In this document: piece by piece, positions 27,452-36,430 of the stretch
How the letters are laid out: every line of letters begins with the position of its first letter
How positions within the stretch are numbered: position 1 is the stretch's first letter
Source of the DNA: CAYSCS01 sp964429695
GTDB taxonomy: Bacteria; Acidobacteriota; Aminicenantia; Aminicenantales; Aminicenantaceae
Reading direction: 5' to 3'
DNA: 64,000 nucleotides
NCBI GenBank assembly: GCA_964429695.1
Contig: CAYSCS010000003.1
Coordinates: 8,431-72,430, forward strand
Translations under genes and position numbers: made by a program
The notes under the pieces: generated by a model
Database searches by the model: none
What the model saw: only the letters and a program-made list of their open reading frames with translations
What the model was told of the DNA's origin: nothing

Positions 27452-28482
27452 TGGTTAATCCTGAGGAACTTAAAAATGAAGCCAAGAAAGCACTGAAAGA
27501 AGGGAAAGTAAAATACATCATCGGATATAGAAAAAAACCAGAAGAATCAATGGCTACCCCAGCCTTCATCAGGAGAGCCGAAGATTCAGAAATTCTTATT
27601 TGGGATCCAACGTGCGTTCACAATCTAGTTCGATTCCTGAGTGATGAGAAGAGGAGAAGAAAGAGAGAAAAAAACCCTGAACAAAGGCCTGTGGGGATAG
27701 TGATAAAAGGCTGCGACAGCCGGGCGATAAACGTGCTTCTCCAGGAGAAATTCATAGCCCGAGAAGATGTTTACCTCATCGGCATTTCCTGTGAGGACAA
27801 TGGAGTTATAGATGAGAAAAAATTACGAAAAAAACTAAACGGGAGAAAAGCCAAAAGAGTCGATTTCAAAGAAGGACAAGAATTAATCATCGAAACTGAG
27901 GAAGGCAAAATTTTCCTTCCTGCCAAGGAAATCCTCGCTGAAAGATGTCTTGAATGCAAAGTTAATTTCCCCATAGTATACGATGTTCTTTTAGGGGATA
28001 AAACAAAGCGAAAGCCAGAGAAAGAATTCGCTTCAGTTGAAAAATTCGATTCACTCTCAACCTCCCAAAAATGGGATTTCTGGAAGAATCAACTCGAGAA
28101 GTGTATCCGCTGCTATGCTTGCCGGTCTGTTTGTCCCATGTGCTACTGCGATGAATGTGTAGTGGACACCATAAGCTTTGCCGTGAGCGCGGATACAACG
28201 GCAGAGGAAAAGGCAAATAAAATTAAATGGATAGAAAAATCTCCAGTCCTCTCGGAAAACATTGTCTATCATATGGTCAGAGCAATCCATCTTGCGGGTC
28301 GATGCGTTGACTGCGGAGAGTGCGAAAGAGCATGCCCTGTAAACATCCCCTTGCGTCTTTTGAATAATAAAATGGAAAAAGAAGCCAAAGAGCTCTTCGG
28401 GTATGAAGCAGGTCTTGATTCTCAACAACCATCCCTCGTTGCCTGTTTCAGAGATGAGGACCCGCAAGATTTTATCAGGTAA
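27451..28482 (+). CDS. FlxC-like dicluster ferredoxin protein with FrhB-like N-terminus
   Basis: 343 residues. The N-terminal half shows GIVIKGCDSRAINVLLQE and GISCEDNG, then RCLECK, a pattern shared with FrhB-type flavin and iron-sulfur proteins. The C-terminal half holds two ferredoxin motifs, CIRCYACRSVCP with CYCDEC near 212-235 and CVDCGECERACP near 288-299. The combination resembles the FlxC-type subunits in hdr-flx clusters, but the naming is uncertain because these subunits vary. It is encoded 5 bp before the FlxB-like gene. Confidence 0.7.
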   Translation: MVNPEELKNEAKKALKEGKVKYIIGYRKKPEESMATPAFIRRAEDSEILIWDPTCVHNLVRFLSDEKRRRKREKNPEQRPVGIVIKGCDSRAINVLLQEKFIAREDVYLIGISCEDNGVIDEKKLRKKLNGRKAKRVDFKEGQELIIETEEGKIFLPAKEILAERCLECKVNFPIVYDVLLGDKTKRKPEKEFASVEKFDSLSTSQKWDFWKNQLEKCIRCYACRSVCPMCYCDECVVDTISFAVSADTTAEEKANKIKWIEKSPVLSENIVYHMVRAIHLAGRCVDCGECERACPVNIPLRLLNNKMEKEAKELFGYEAGLDSQQPSLVACFRDEDPQDFIR

Positions 28483-28487
28483 GAAAG

Positions 28488-29528
28488 ATGGATAAAGTAC
28501 TCCACAAAAAGGCGTTACCTAAATGGCTTAAAGAACTTGAATCATACGAAATCTATGCTCCTCAAGAAAATGATGACCTCTGGAGCTTTGAGTTAGTCAA
28601 GTCCTTTGAATTCTTGGATTCAAATTATTCAAACTGCATCCAGTCCCCAAAAAAAATAATCTTCCCTCAAACAGAGACCCTGCTCAAGTTTGAGAGATTA
28701 GAAAATGGAAAGCTCGAGGTTGAAGAACAATTACCAGAAGACAGAAAAAAAGTCATCTTTGGAGTAAGACCTTGTGACGCAAAAGCACTCACTCTCATGG
28801 ATAAGGTCTTCACAGGAGATTTCGAAGACCTATATTACACAAAGAGAAGAAACCAGACCACTCTAGTTGGGCTAGGTTGTAATACTCCCCCCTCTCCACA
28901 GTGTTTCTGTGTTTCTGTCGGTGGCTCACCCCATTCGAATGAAGGGCTTGATATTCTGATGACTGACCTTGAAGATAAATATTACCTTCAATCATTTACC
29001 GCTAAAGGCAATGAACTCTTGATCCTGGGAAAGAATATTTTCGAGGAACCGAACCCAGATGAAAAAAGCATGCTTAAGCGCATTCATCAGGAAGCAAAGA
29101 ATAAATTCAAAACTAAGCTCCGTGAAATTGAAAAAATACCGGATAAATTAAAAGGAATGTTTGACTCTTCCTTCTGGGATGAGGAGGCCATGAGTTGCAT
29201 CCGTTGCGGAATATGTACATATCTCTGTCCTACCTGCCACTGTTTTGATATAAATGATGAAGTTTACTCTACTTCTTCCCTGAGAGGAAAGCGCATCAGA
29301 ACCTGGGATACATGCCAGTTCCCTGATTTCACTATGCACTCTTCTGGGCATAATCCACGGCCTGACAAGGCATCCCGGCTAAGACAGAGGATTTTTCATA
29401 AGTTCCAGTATTTTGTGGAGAAGTTCAATGCCTACCAATGTACAGGGTGCGGAAGATGCATCTCCAAATGCCCGGTAGGTATAGACATAACCGAAATTCT
29501 GGAAAAGGTGAAAAATTATGGCTCATAA
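28488..29528 (+). CDS. FlxB/AsrA-like 4Fe-4S dicluster protein
   Basis: 346 residues. The central part has GVRPCDAKALTLMDKVF near 92-108 and GLGCNTPPSPQCFCVSVGG near 128-146. The C-terminal third has two clusters: CIRCGICTYLCPTCHC near 238-253 and CTGCGRCISKCPVG near 317-330. This is the family of AsrA-like and sulfhydrogenase beta subunits that accept electrons from an NAD(P)H-binding partner. The following gene, overlapping by 11 bp, encodes that partner. A role as FlxB within the Hdr-Flx complex is inferred from order. Confidence 0.75.
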   Translation: MDKVLHKKALPKWLKELESYEIYAPQENDDLWSFELVKSFEFLDSNYSNCIQSPKKIIFPQTETLLKFERLENGKLEVEEQLPEDRKKVIFGVRPCDAKALTLMDKVFTGDFEDLYYTKRRNQTTLVGLGCNTPPSPQCFCVSVGGSPHSNEGLDILMTDLEDKYYLQSFTAKGNELLILGKNIFEEPNPDEKSMLKRIHQEAKNKFKTKLREIEKIPDKLKGMFDSSFWDEEAMSCIRCGICTYLCPTCHCFDINDEVYSTSSLRGKRIRTWDTCQFPDFTMHSSGHNPRPDKASRLRQRIFHKFQYFVEKFNAYQCTGCGRCISKCPVGIDITEILEKVKNYGS

Positions 29529-30342
29529 CCCATACATTCCGAGGCTGGCAAGAATAATTGAAATTAAAGAGGAAGTAGGCGGCACAAGACCAATCAAAAC
29601 CTTCAGAACCAAGTTTCTCAACGAAGATGGCTTCTCCTTCCGATGTGGCCAATGCGCCATGCTTTCTGTCTTCGGCAAAGGAGAATCAATGATCTCCATT
29701 TCATCCAGCCCTCTTGAGAAGGAATTTATTCAGTTCAGTGTCCTGAAAATGGGAAGAGTGACCACGGCGCTTCATGAGATGGAGGTAGGAGATATCATTG
29801 GAATAAGAGGGCCTTATGGGAATGGTTTTCCGATAGAAGAATGGAAGGGGAAAAATCTTATTTTCATCGGCGGTGGAATCGGACTGGCTCCCATCTGGTC
29901 AGTTTTACAAACGGCCCTGGCAAAGAAAGAAGAATATGGAGAGCTGATGCTCATCTACGGAGCCAGAACTTCCCGAGATTTAGTTTTTAAAAAAGAATTA
30001 GAGGAATTAAAAAGAGAGATCAAAGTCCACCTTTCAATCGACGTGGAGGAGCCTGGATGGAAGGAGTATGTTGGTTTTGTTCCCCTCAACGTGCTTGACA
30101 AAAAACCATCGCCAAATAACGCAATTACCGTCACTTGCGGTCCACCAATCATGATTAAATTTGTTATAAAAAATCTTCAAGCTCTAGGTTTCCAGGACGA
30201 TCAAATTTATACTACAGTAGAAAATAAGATGAAGTGTGGAATAGGAAAATGTGGACGATGTAATATAGGGGTTAATTATGTTTGTAAGGATGGCCCTGTC
30301 TATTCTTGGGCTGTGCTAAAAAAACTTCCTCAGGAATATTAG
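29518..30342 (+). CDS. FlxA/AsrB-like FAD/NAD(P)-binding oxidoreductase
   Basis: 274 residues of the ferredoxin-NADP reductase fold. FAD binding is suggested by SMISISSSP near 55-63, NAD(P) binding by IGGGIGLAPIWSVLQ near 117-131 and a late CGPPIMIKF. The C-terminal CGIGKCGRCNIGVNYVC near 240-256 matches the [2Fe-2S] site of PyrK- and AsrB-type subunits. This is the likely NAD(P)H entry or exit point of the complex. It overlaps the FlxB-like gene by 11 bp and stands 16 bp before the fumarate-reductase-like iron-sulfur gene, which has a strong AAGGAG site. Confidence 0.85.
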   Translation: MAHNPYIPRLARIIEIKEEVGGTRPIKTFRTKFLNEDGFSFRCGQCAMLSVFGKGESMISISSSPLEKEFIQFSVLKMGRVTTALHEMEVGDIIGIRGPYGNGFPIEEWKGKNLIFIGGGIGLAPIWSVLQTALAKKEEYGELMLIYGARTSRDLVFKKELEELKREIKVHLSIDVEEPGWKEYVGFVPLNVLDKKPSPNNAITVTCGPPIMIKFVIKNLQALGFQDDQIYTTVENKMKCGIGKCGRCNIGVNYVCKDGPVYSWAVLKKLPQEY

Positions 30343-30358
30343 AAGAAAGGAGAAAAAA

Positions 30359-31093
30359 ATGGAAGAAAAGAAACCTAAGCCAGCTCAAAAACAGAAATAC
30401 ACACCGCTAAAAAATGAAGAAAAAAGAGAATTTGTAACCGTGTTCATCATGGGTAAAGCCTATAAAGTCCCGGCCGATGCCACAATCATGGGAGCCATCG
30501 AATACGCGGGATATCAAATAAAAAGAGGGGCAGGGTGTCGCGAAGGTTTCTGCGGAGCCTGCGCAACTGTTTTCCGACTTCCCGGAGATTTCAAGATTTA
30601 TACAGGACTCGCCTGTACCACTCTCGTCAAAGAAGGCATGTGGCTCTCTCAGCTTCCTGCCATCCCTGACAGACGCGCCACCTATGACATAAATAAGCTC
30701 GTGCCCAGTGTGGTCACCTTCCAGATCCTCTACCCAGAAATTTTTCGCTGCGTCGCCTGTAATACTTGCACTAAAGCTTGCCCCCAGAACCTAGAAGTCA
30801 TGGATTATATCCAAGCTGCAATGAGAGGTGATATCGAAAAAGTGATGGACCTTTCCTTTGACTGTCTCTGCTGCGGGCTATGCGCCATCCGCTGTCCAGC
30901 AGAGATAGTCCAATATAATGTGGGGATTCTCGCTAAAAGGCTTTATGGAAAGTATCTTTCAAAGAAAAGCCTTCAACTTGAAAAAAGAATAAAAGAAATT
31001 CAGAAAGGAATTTATGACAAAGAATATAAAAAATTGATGCTTATGAGCAAAGAAGAGCTTAAAAAATTATATTATGAAAGAGACATTGAATGA
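30359..31093 (+). CDS. Fumarate reductase/TfrB-like iron-sulfur subunit
   Basis: 244 residues. The N-terminal plant-type [2Fe-2S] domain has GAGCREGFCGACA near 58-70, with the fourth Cys in GLACTTL. The C-terminal domain has CVACNTCTKACP near 125-136 and CLCCGLCAIRCP near 163-174, for two further clusters. That is the SdhB/FrdB domain order. In thiol:fumarate reductase TfrB the same part is fused to HdrB-like CCG domains; here they are absent, but a separate HdrB is encoded in the same cluster. There is no membrane anchor gene. Partner of the flavoprotein that follows. Confidence 0.83.
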   Translation: MEEKKPKPAQKQKYTPLKNEEKREFVTVFIMGKAYKVPADATIMGAIEYAGYQIKRGAGCREGFCGACATVFRLPGDFKIYTGLACTTLVKEGMWLSQLPAIPDRRATYDINKLVPSVVTFQILYPEIFRCVACNTCTKACPQNLEVMDYIQAAMRGDIEKVMDLSFDCLCCGLCAIRCPAEIVQYNVGILAKRLYGKYLSKKSLQLEKRIKEIQKGIYDKEYKKLMLMSKEELKKLYYERDIE

Positions 31094-31136
31094 GGAACGA
31101 AGAAGAAAAAAAACTTTTAACTTTAAGGAGTAACAA

Positions 31137-32804
31137 ATGTACCCAGAATACATGAGGCCATCCCTAGAAAAAGTTGCCCAAACTCGCCCCAAGAGGTTTG
31201 AGCTCGAAAAATCAGGAAAACCAGTTTTTCCTCCCATGAAAGCCGAAGAAAGAGAAGAGGTTCTCAAGAAATTTCATCCCGATTATAAACCCGATGCCAG
31301 GCGAAAGATTCGCATCGGAGTAAATAATGGAGAAGAAATAACCACAGAAGTGGCAGATATGCTGGAATCACACTCGAGAATAAAGCCTGAGCTATTTAAC
31401 CTTACCAATCCTGATTTTGAAACGGATATTCTAATCATTGGAGGAGGCGGCGCAGGATGTGCAGCAGCCATAATCGCCATGCAGAACAAGGCAAAATCAA
31501 TCATCTCCACAAAACTGCGCCTAGGAGATGCGAATTCGATGATGTCACAGGGAGGGATGCAAGCCGCTGTTACTGAACAGGACTCCCCTACCCGCCATTA
31601 TCTGGATGCAATGGGAGGTGGCCATTTTGACAACAAACCTGAACTCGTAAGAGCCTTGACAGAGGATGGCCCTGAAGTTGTTAAATGGCTTGAAGAGCTG
31701 GGTGTAATCTGGGATAAATATGAAGATGGCTCTCTCCAGGTCCTCCATGGGGGAGGAACATCCAGAAAAAGAATGCACTCCTGCCGCGATTATACGGGAG
31801 CAATAATCATGCGCACGCTGATGGATGAAGTAAGAAACCACCCTGATATGATTCGCGTCTTGGAATTCATGCCCACAGTTGAGCTTATCATGGACAAGAG
31901 AGGCAGATGCGCGGGAGGTGTTCTCTATAATCTGGAGACAGAGGAATATTTTACGGTCAAGGCCAAGGCAGTCATCATCGCTACAGGAGGATACGGAAGG
32001 CTTCACATCCGCGGCTTTGACACCACCAACCACTACGGGGCAACTGGAGATGGGCTTGTCATTGCTTACCGCGCCGGGGCAAAGCTACTCTACATGGACT
32101 CAGTTCAATATCATCCTACGGGAGCAGTCTTCCCTGAACAGATTGCCGGTTTTTTAATCACCGAAAAAATCAGAGGAGCAGGGGGGCAACCAATAAATAA
32201 ATTCGGTGAACTTTTTGTCTTCCCTCGGGAACCAAGGGATGTTGAGAGTGCGGCTATCATCAGGGAATGCGTAGAACGAAAAAACGGAATTGAAACCCCA
32301 AGCGGCCGCGTGGGTGTCTGGCTGGATTCCCCCCTAATTGAAATGATTCAAGGCGAGGGATACATAAATAAACAATTCCCGGCTATGCATCGCCAATTCA
32401 TTCGCTATGGGATTGATATAACTAAAGAGCCGATGCTCATCTATCCCTCCCTCCATTACCAGAATGGGGGAATCGAGATTAATGAAAGATGCGAAACCAA
32501 CATTCCCGGTCTCTACGTTGCTGGAGAAGCCTCAGGAGGAGTCCATGGCCGTAATCGACTGATGGGAAATTCGGTTCTTGACTACAATGTGTTTGGAAGA
32601 AGAGCGGGTAAATATGCAGCAGAATACATAAAATCAGTCAAGATAGGAACCTTGACCCTTGAGCATGTAAATGCGTATGAACAGGAATTGAAAAAAGCAG
32701 GGATTAAAACAGATAGAATCGCACCTGTCCTTCTTCCCTCTTATACGCCCGAGGATGTGAGAAGACGACAGCTCACGGCTCACTATGAAGGAACGCTGAG
32801 ATAG
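31137..32804 (+). CDS. Soluble fumarate reductase/succinate dehydrogenase-like flavoprotein
   Basis: 555 residues. After an unusual N-terminal extension of about 95 residues comes the Rossmann site IIGGGGAGCAAA near 99-110. Family landmarks follow: MSQGGMQAAV, GGGTSRKRMHSCRDYTGA, VQYHPTGAVFP, PRDVESAAI and HGRNRLMGNSVLDYNVFGRRAG. At the place of the FAD-linking histidine of membrane SdhA/FrdA this protein has Asn133, so FAD is probably not covalently bound. Catalytic His and Arg equivalents look kept. Probable reaction: fumarate/succinate interconversion with electrons from the iron-sulfur partner. AAGGAG precedes the ATG by 7 bp. Confidence 0.85.
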   Translation: MYPEYMRPSLEKVAQTRPKRFELEKSGKPVFPPMKAEEREEVLKKFHPDYKPDARRKIRIGVNNGEEITTEVADMLESHSRIKPELFNLTNPDFETDILIIGGGGAGCAAAIIAMQNKAKSIISTKLRLGDANSMMSQGGMQAAVTEQDSPTRHYLDAMGGGHFDNKPELVRALTEDGPEVVKWLEELGVIWDKYEDGSLQVLHGGGTSRKRMHSCRDYTGAIIMRTLMDEVRNHPDMIRVLEFMPTVELIMDKRGRCAGGVLYNLETEEYFTVKAKAVIIATGGYGRLHIRGFDTTNHYGATGDGLVIAYRAGAKLLYMDSVQYHPTGAVFPEQIAGFLITEKIRGAGGQPINKFGELFVFPREPRDVESAAIIRECVERKNGIETPSGRVGVWLDSPLIEMIQGEGYINKQFPAMHRQFIRYGIDITKEPMLIYPSLHYQNGGIEINERCETNIPGLYVAGEASGGVHGRNRLMGNSVLDYNVFGRRAGKYAAEYIKSVKIGTLTLEHVNAYEQELKKAGIKTDRIAPVLLPSYTPEDVRRRQLTAHYEGTLR

Positions 32805-32875
32805 GAAGACGAGGTTTCCCCCTCCTCAAAAGGAGACATCCTGAAGAAAACAAAAGAACCTCTTCCTTTGACCGT

Positions 32876-32901
32876 GAGGGCCAGAGCCTCTCTCTCTTTT
32901 T
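32876..32901 (+). terminator. Probable terminator of the hdr-kor-flx-frd cluster
   Basis: GAGGGC and GCCTC can form a short bulged stem with a 4-base loop, followed by TCTCTCTTTTT. It lies 72 bp after the last gene and directly abuts the TTGACT of the next possible promoter. Confidence 0.5.
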
Positions 32902-32928
32902 GACTTTTTGGAAAAATTGTTATATCTA
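32900..32928 (+). promoter_or_regulatory. Possible promoter of the PilZ gene
   Basis: TTGACT at 32900-32905 with TATCTA 17 bp later at 32923-32928. The -35 is good and the -10 is weak. Distance to the PilZ start at 32980 is reasonable. Confidence 0.4.
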
Positions 32929-32979
32929 ATAAAATAGTTTAGTTTACTATTCCCTCTTGTAAAGGGTGGGAGGCTTTAA

Positions 32980-33411
32980 ATGGAATACAACGGAATCGAA
33001 AGAAGGGCATGCATCAGGTTCAAAATACCCGGCTCAACAGTCAGCTATAAAAAAAGTCCTCTCTTAAGCGATAAGGAAGAGTACGGAGAAGAATTTTGCC
33101 CTATTCTGGATATCAGCCGAGGAGGAGTGAGGTTTTTATCTCAGAAGCCTCTTAAAATTAACACCCAACTCACTCTCAAGATTTCAGTCCCAGGAGAAAC
33201 AATACCTCTCAAACAACTGGGAATTGTGCGCTGGTCAACTTACAATCCAGGAAAAAGCTATAAATATCAAATTGGGGTCCAGTTCAATCCTTATGGTGAA
33301 AAAAAGGAAGAAAATTATCCTGGAAACCTAGTTAAAATCATTGCTTTTGAACAGAAGTTCGCCCTCCCGAATCAGTTAGAAACTGACGAATTTGAGACCG
33401 ATAGCAGTTGA
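32980..33411 (+). CDS. PilZ domain protein
   Basis: A 143-residue stand-alone PilZ protein, expected to bind cyclic di-GMP. It has an arginine-rich start (GIERRACIRF), the DISRGGVRF motif near residues 44-52 matching D/NxSxxG, and a later GIVRWS and IGVQF strand pattern. There is no membrane segment or second domain. The GGDEF regulator at 13729 could supply its ligand, though they are far apart. It is a single gene, convergent with glyS. Confidence 0.85.
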   Translation: MEYNGIERRACIRFKIPGSTVSYKKSPLLSDKEEYGEEFCPILDISRGGVRFLSQKPLKINTQLTLKISVPGETIPLKQLGIVRWSTYNPGKSYKYQIGVQFNPYGEKKEENYPGNLVKIIAFEQKFALPNQLETDEFETDSS

Positions 33412-33452
33412 AATAAGCTAGGTTAAATAAACTTCTTTTTGGTTCAAAAACC

Positions 33453-35516
33453 CTATCCCTCGGGGACGATTTGAGAATAATCTGCTATCTTAAAAAAGAG
33501 GGATTGAATGCTCTGAAGAAGGGCGAGGCGATTCCTTCTGATTTTCCTGTCTTCTGCCATGACCAGGACCCCATCAAAAAATTTGTCGATAGAAGGAGAT
33601 AGATTAAAAATCATCCTCTGGGCCTTGGCAAAATCTCCACTCAAAAGCATGCGATTAACATTTTCTTTGATAATGTTGAAACATGTATATAATTCTTTCT
33701 CTTCCTTTTCAATCAATAAGTCTGGATTGAGCTTGTAAAGAGGATGATCACGTAAAATGTTAGTAACTCTTTTAGCGACATGAATAAAAGTAGTAAATTG
33801 CTGGCTTTTTCTAAGATTATCCAGAGCCTGAATCCTAAGGTAGGAATCATAGATACTCTCCAGCCCAATAGCCAAGGAAGCTTTGATCAAATCATACCTA
33901 AAACCATTGTTTTCTAACAGGTGATAAAGACGATTTGAAAAAAACTCAAGGCAGGAATTCTTGACTTCATCCTTCGGCTGCAGGAGTTTCTCTCCGTAAA
34001 GACGGATGGCTCTTTCAATGACCTTTGGGAGTGAAAACCTGAGTTTTTTCTCTATCGCCATCCTGCAGACCCCATGAGCACTTCTTCGAAGACCGAAGGG
34101 GTCTTTGGAGCCTGTAACCTTCACTCCTATACCTGTGGCACCTACAATCGTATCAACCTTATCAGCCAGAGAAAGAATTACTCCCGCCAACGAGGAGGGT
34201 ATCTTATCTTCAGAGCCCAAAGGTTGATAATGTTCGTAGATAGCCTTCCAGACTTGAGCCGAGTACCCTTGCGCCGCAGCATAGAGCCCTCCTATCTTTC
34301 CCTGAAGAAGAGGAAATTCCCTTACCATTTCTGTCAATAAGTCAGCCTTTGCAAGCTCTGTGGCTTCAAGAAGCTCTTGTTTCAATTCCCTGGCTTCTAA
34401 TTGGTCAGCAAGATAATAAACAAGTTTTTTCAGCCTTTCAACCTTGTCCTTGTAAGTCCCCAGTCTCTCCTCGTAGATAATCGAATCCAGGCTCTTTGCT
34501 CTTTCCTTTAAAGAAACCTTTAAGTCGTTTTCCCAAAAAAACTTAGCATCCTCGAGCCTCGCCTTAAGGACCCTCTCATTCCCCTTGCGGATGAGGCCCT
34601 TGGGATCATCTGGCGCATCAGCTACTCCCACAAAATAGGGAAGTTGGCGTTTCCCTTTTACCACCGAAAAAAGACTCTGACCTTCTCTCATAGCCACACT
34701 CAAGACCTCAAGGGGAAGGGAAAGGTACTTTTCAGGGAATTCCCCCATGAAAACGAAGGGCATCTCAACATCAAAAACAATTTTGTTTAAAAGGTCCTCG
34801 TCGTGGTAAAGCCGGGCTTCTAGTCTTGAAAGCACCTTCTCAACTTGCTCTAAGATAATCTTTCTCCGCTCTTCTGGGTCTATCACTACCTTATTTTCCT
34901 TTAAGAGCGAAATATACTCTTCGCAAGACTTGGGCTTGAGCCTCTGGAAAGAATGAATCTTATGCCCATAGGTTGAATCAGAAGAAGACAAGCCTTCGCA
35001 TGAAAACGAAAGATGTTCCCTTCCTAAGATGCAGAATATATTCCGCAAGGGACGAGAAAATTTGAATGATATTTCCCCCCATCTCATCATTTTCGGGAAA
35101 GAAAGGGAGAGGATAATTTTAGGAATTAACTCTGCCAAAATCTCTTGTGCTCTTTTCCCTTTTGCAACTTTTTTAAAACCTAGATATTCCCCTTTTTCTG
35201 TTTTTATTATTTCGAGGGAATCCGCGCTTATTCCCTTAGCCTTGGCAAAACCTTCAGCTGCAGGAGAAAGCCTTCCATCTTGGAGAAAAGCAACAGACTT
35301 GGGTGGACCAAGGATTGTTTCTTCCCTGTCCTCCTGGAAGGGAGCAACATCGCCAACTACCACCAGTCTTCTGCATGTTGCGAAAACCTTGAGAGTGCTT
35401 AATCCAAGGTTTGCTTTTTTAAGTTCTTCGGTAAATTTTGTCTTTAACTGAAAAATCGCCTCTTGGAGATGAGAGGTAGGCATCTCTTCGCAAATAATTT
35501 CGAGCACAAACTCCAT
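33453..35516 (-). CDS. glyS: Glycyl-tRNA synthetase beta subunit
   Basis: 687 residues, the normal size of the beta chain of the bacterial alpha2-beta2 enzyme. It starts with FVLEIICEEMPTSHL, has RLEDAKFFWENDL and an HD-like ADLLTEMVREFPLLQG region, and ends with the anticodon-binding DALR-like part (GVLVMAEDRKIRRNRLALL). Together with GlyQ it charges tRNA-Gly. The start codon touches the glyQ stop, and both follow the glycine cleavage genes on the same strand, forming a glycine-themed operon. Confidence 0.95.
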   Translation of the reverse strand: MEFVLEIICEEMPTSHLQEAIFQLKTKFTEELKKANLGLSTLKVFATCRRLVVVGDVAPFQEDREETILGPPKSVAFLQDGRLSPAAEGFAKAKGISADSLEIIKTEKGEYLGFKKVAKGKRAQEILAELIPKIILSLSFPKMMRWGEISFKFSRPLRNIFCILGREHLSFSCEGLSSSDSTYGHKIHSFQRLKPKSCEEYISLLKENKVVIDPEERRKIILEQVEKVLSRLEARLYHDEDLLNKIVFDVEMPFVFMGEFPEKYLSLPLEVLSVAMREGQSLFSVVKGKRQLPYFVGVADAPDDPKGLIRKGNERVLKARLEDAKFFWENDLKVSLKERAKSLDSIIYEERLGTYKDKVERLKKLVYYLADQLEARELKQELLEATELAKADLLTEMVREFPLLQGKIGGLYAAAQGYSAQVWKAIYEHYQPLGSEDKIPSSLAGVILSLADKVDTIVGATGIGVKVTGSKDPFGLRRSAHGVCRMAIEKKLRFSLPKVIERAIRLYGEKLLQPKDEVKNSCLEFFSNRLYHLLENNGFRYDLIKASLAIGLESIYDSYLRIQALDNLRKSQQFTTFIHVAKRVTNILRDHPLYKLNPDLLIEKEEKELYTCFNIIKENVNRMLLSGDFAKAQRMIFNLSPSIDKFFDGVLVMAEDRKIRRNRLALLQSIQSLFFKIADYSQIVPEG

Positions 35517-36364
35517 CAGGAAATATCCCCCTTTGAGGCATATTTTTGAGCTATTTGAGAAACAAGTTTCCTGATTTCAGCTATCATGTTTACTCTTTCC
35601 GTGACACTTATCGCTCCTCTTGCATCCAAGATATTGAATAGATGAGAGCATTTGAGACAGAGGTCATAGGCGGGAAAGAGGAGGTTTCTATCGATGAGTC
35701 TTTGTCCTTCTTTCACATTTTTCAGGAATGAATCTCGAAGCAATCTAACTGAAGCTTGATTGAAATTGTACTCTGAAAATTCCCTCTCATCCCCCAATCT
35801 CAGCTCTCCATAGCTCACTTCCTCTGACCATTTTAATTCATAGATGTTATCCTTTTCTTCCAAGAACATCTCCAGCCTCTCCAGTCCATACGTAATCTCT
35901 ACAGGAACTGGAAAGAGGTCAATTCCTCCCGCCTGTTGAAAATAAGTAAATTGTGTAATCTCTAAGCCGTCCAGCAAAACTTGCCAGCCTACGCCCCATG
36001 CTCCTATCGTAGGCGACTCCCAGTCATCTTCATCAAAACGAATATCATGCTCTTTAAGGTCAATTCCTAGCCTTGAAAGGCTGGAAAGATAAGTCTGCTG
36101 GATATCGGGAGGAGAAGGCTTAATAATTACCTGATATTGGAAATGCTTTTGGACTCTGAGGGGGTTTTCTCCAAATCTTCCATCTCTGGGCCTTCGGGAT
36201 GGCTGCGTATAGGCAACCTTCCAGGGCCTCTTATCCAGAACCCTGAAGAATGTGTCTGGAGTCATCGTTCCTGCACCCACCTCGAGGTCATAACTCTGAG
36301 CGAGGTAACAGCCTTGTTCAGCCCAGAATCTATGTAATTCCAAGATTAACTCTTGAAAAGTCAT
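35516..36364 (-). CDS. glyQ: Glycyl-tRNA synthetase alpha subunit
   Basis: 282 residues. Contains the class II motifs of the alpha chain: FWAEQGCYLAQSYDLEVGAG near residues 13-32, EVAYTQPSRRPRDGRFGENP-like AYTQPSRRPRDGRFGENPLR, and GVGWQVLLDGLEITQFTYFQ. It forms glycyl adenylate. It overlaps glyS by one base and sits 66 bp after gcvPB. No T-box leader is visible in that short gap. Confidence 0.95.
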   Translation of the reverse strand: MTFQELILELHRFWAEQGCYLAQSYDLEVGAGTMTPDTFFRVLDKRPWKVAYTQPSRRPRDGRFGENPLRVQKHFQYQVIIKPSPPDIQQTYLSSLSRLGIDLKEHDIRFDEDDWESPTIGAWGVGWQVLLDGLEITQFTYFQQAGGIDLFPVPVEITYGLERLEMFLEEKDNIYELKWSEEVSYGELRLGDEREFSEYNFNQASVRLLRDSFLKNVKEGQRLIDRNLLFPAYDLCLKCSHLFNILDARGAISVTERVNMIAEIRKLVSQIAQKYASKGDIS

Positions 36365-36430
36365 CCCTTCTCTCCCTCACCTTCTCAAAGCCTTTTCTCT
36401 AATCTATTTCCCGCAGCAGGGAGGTTAAAT

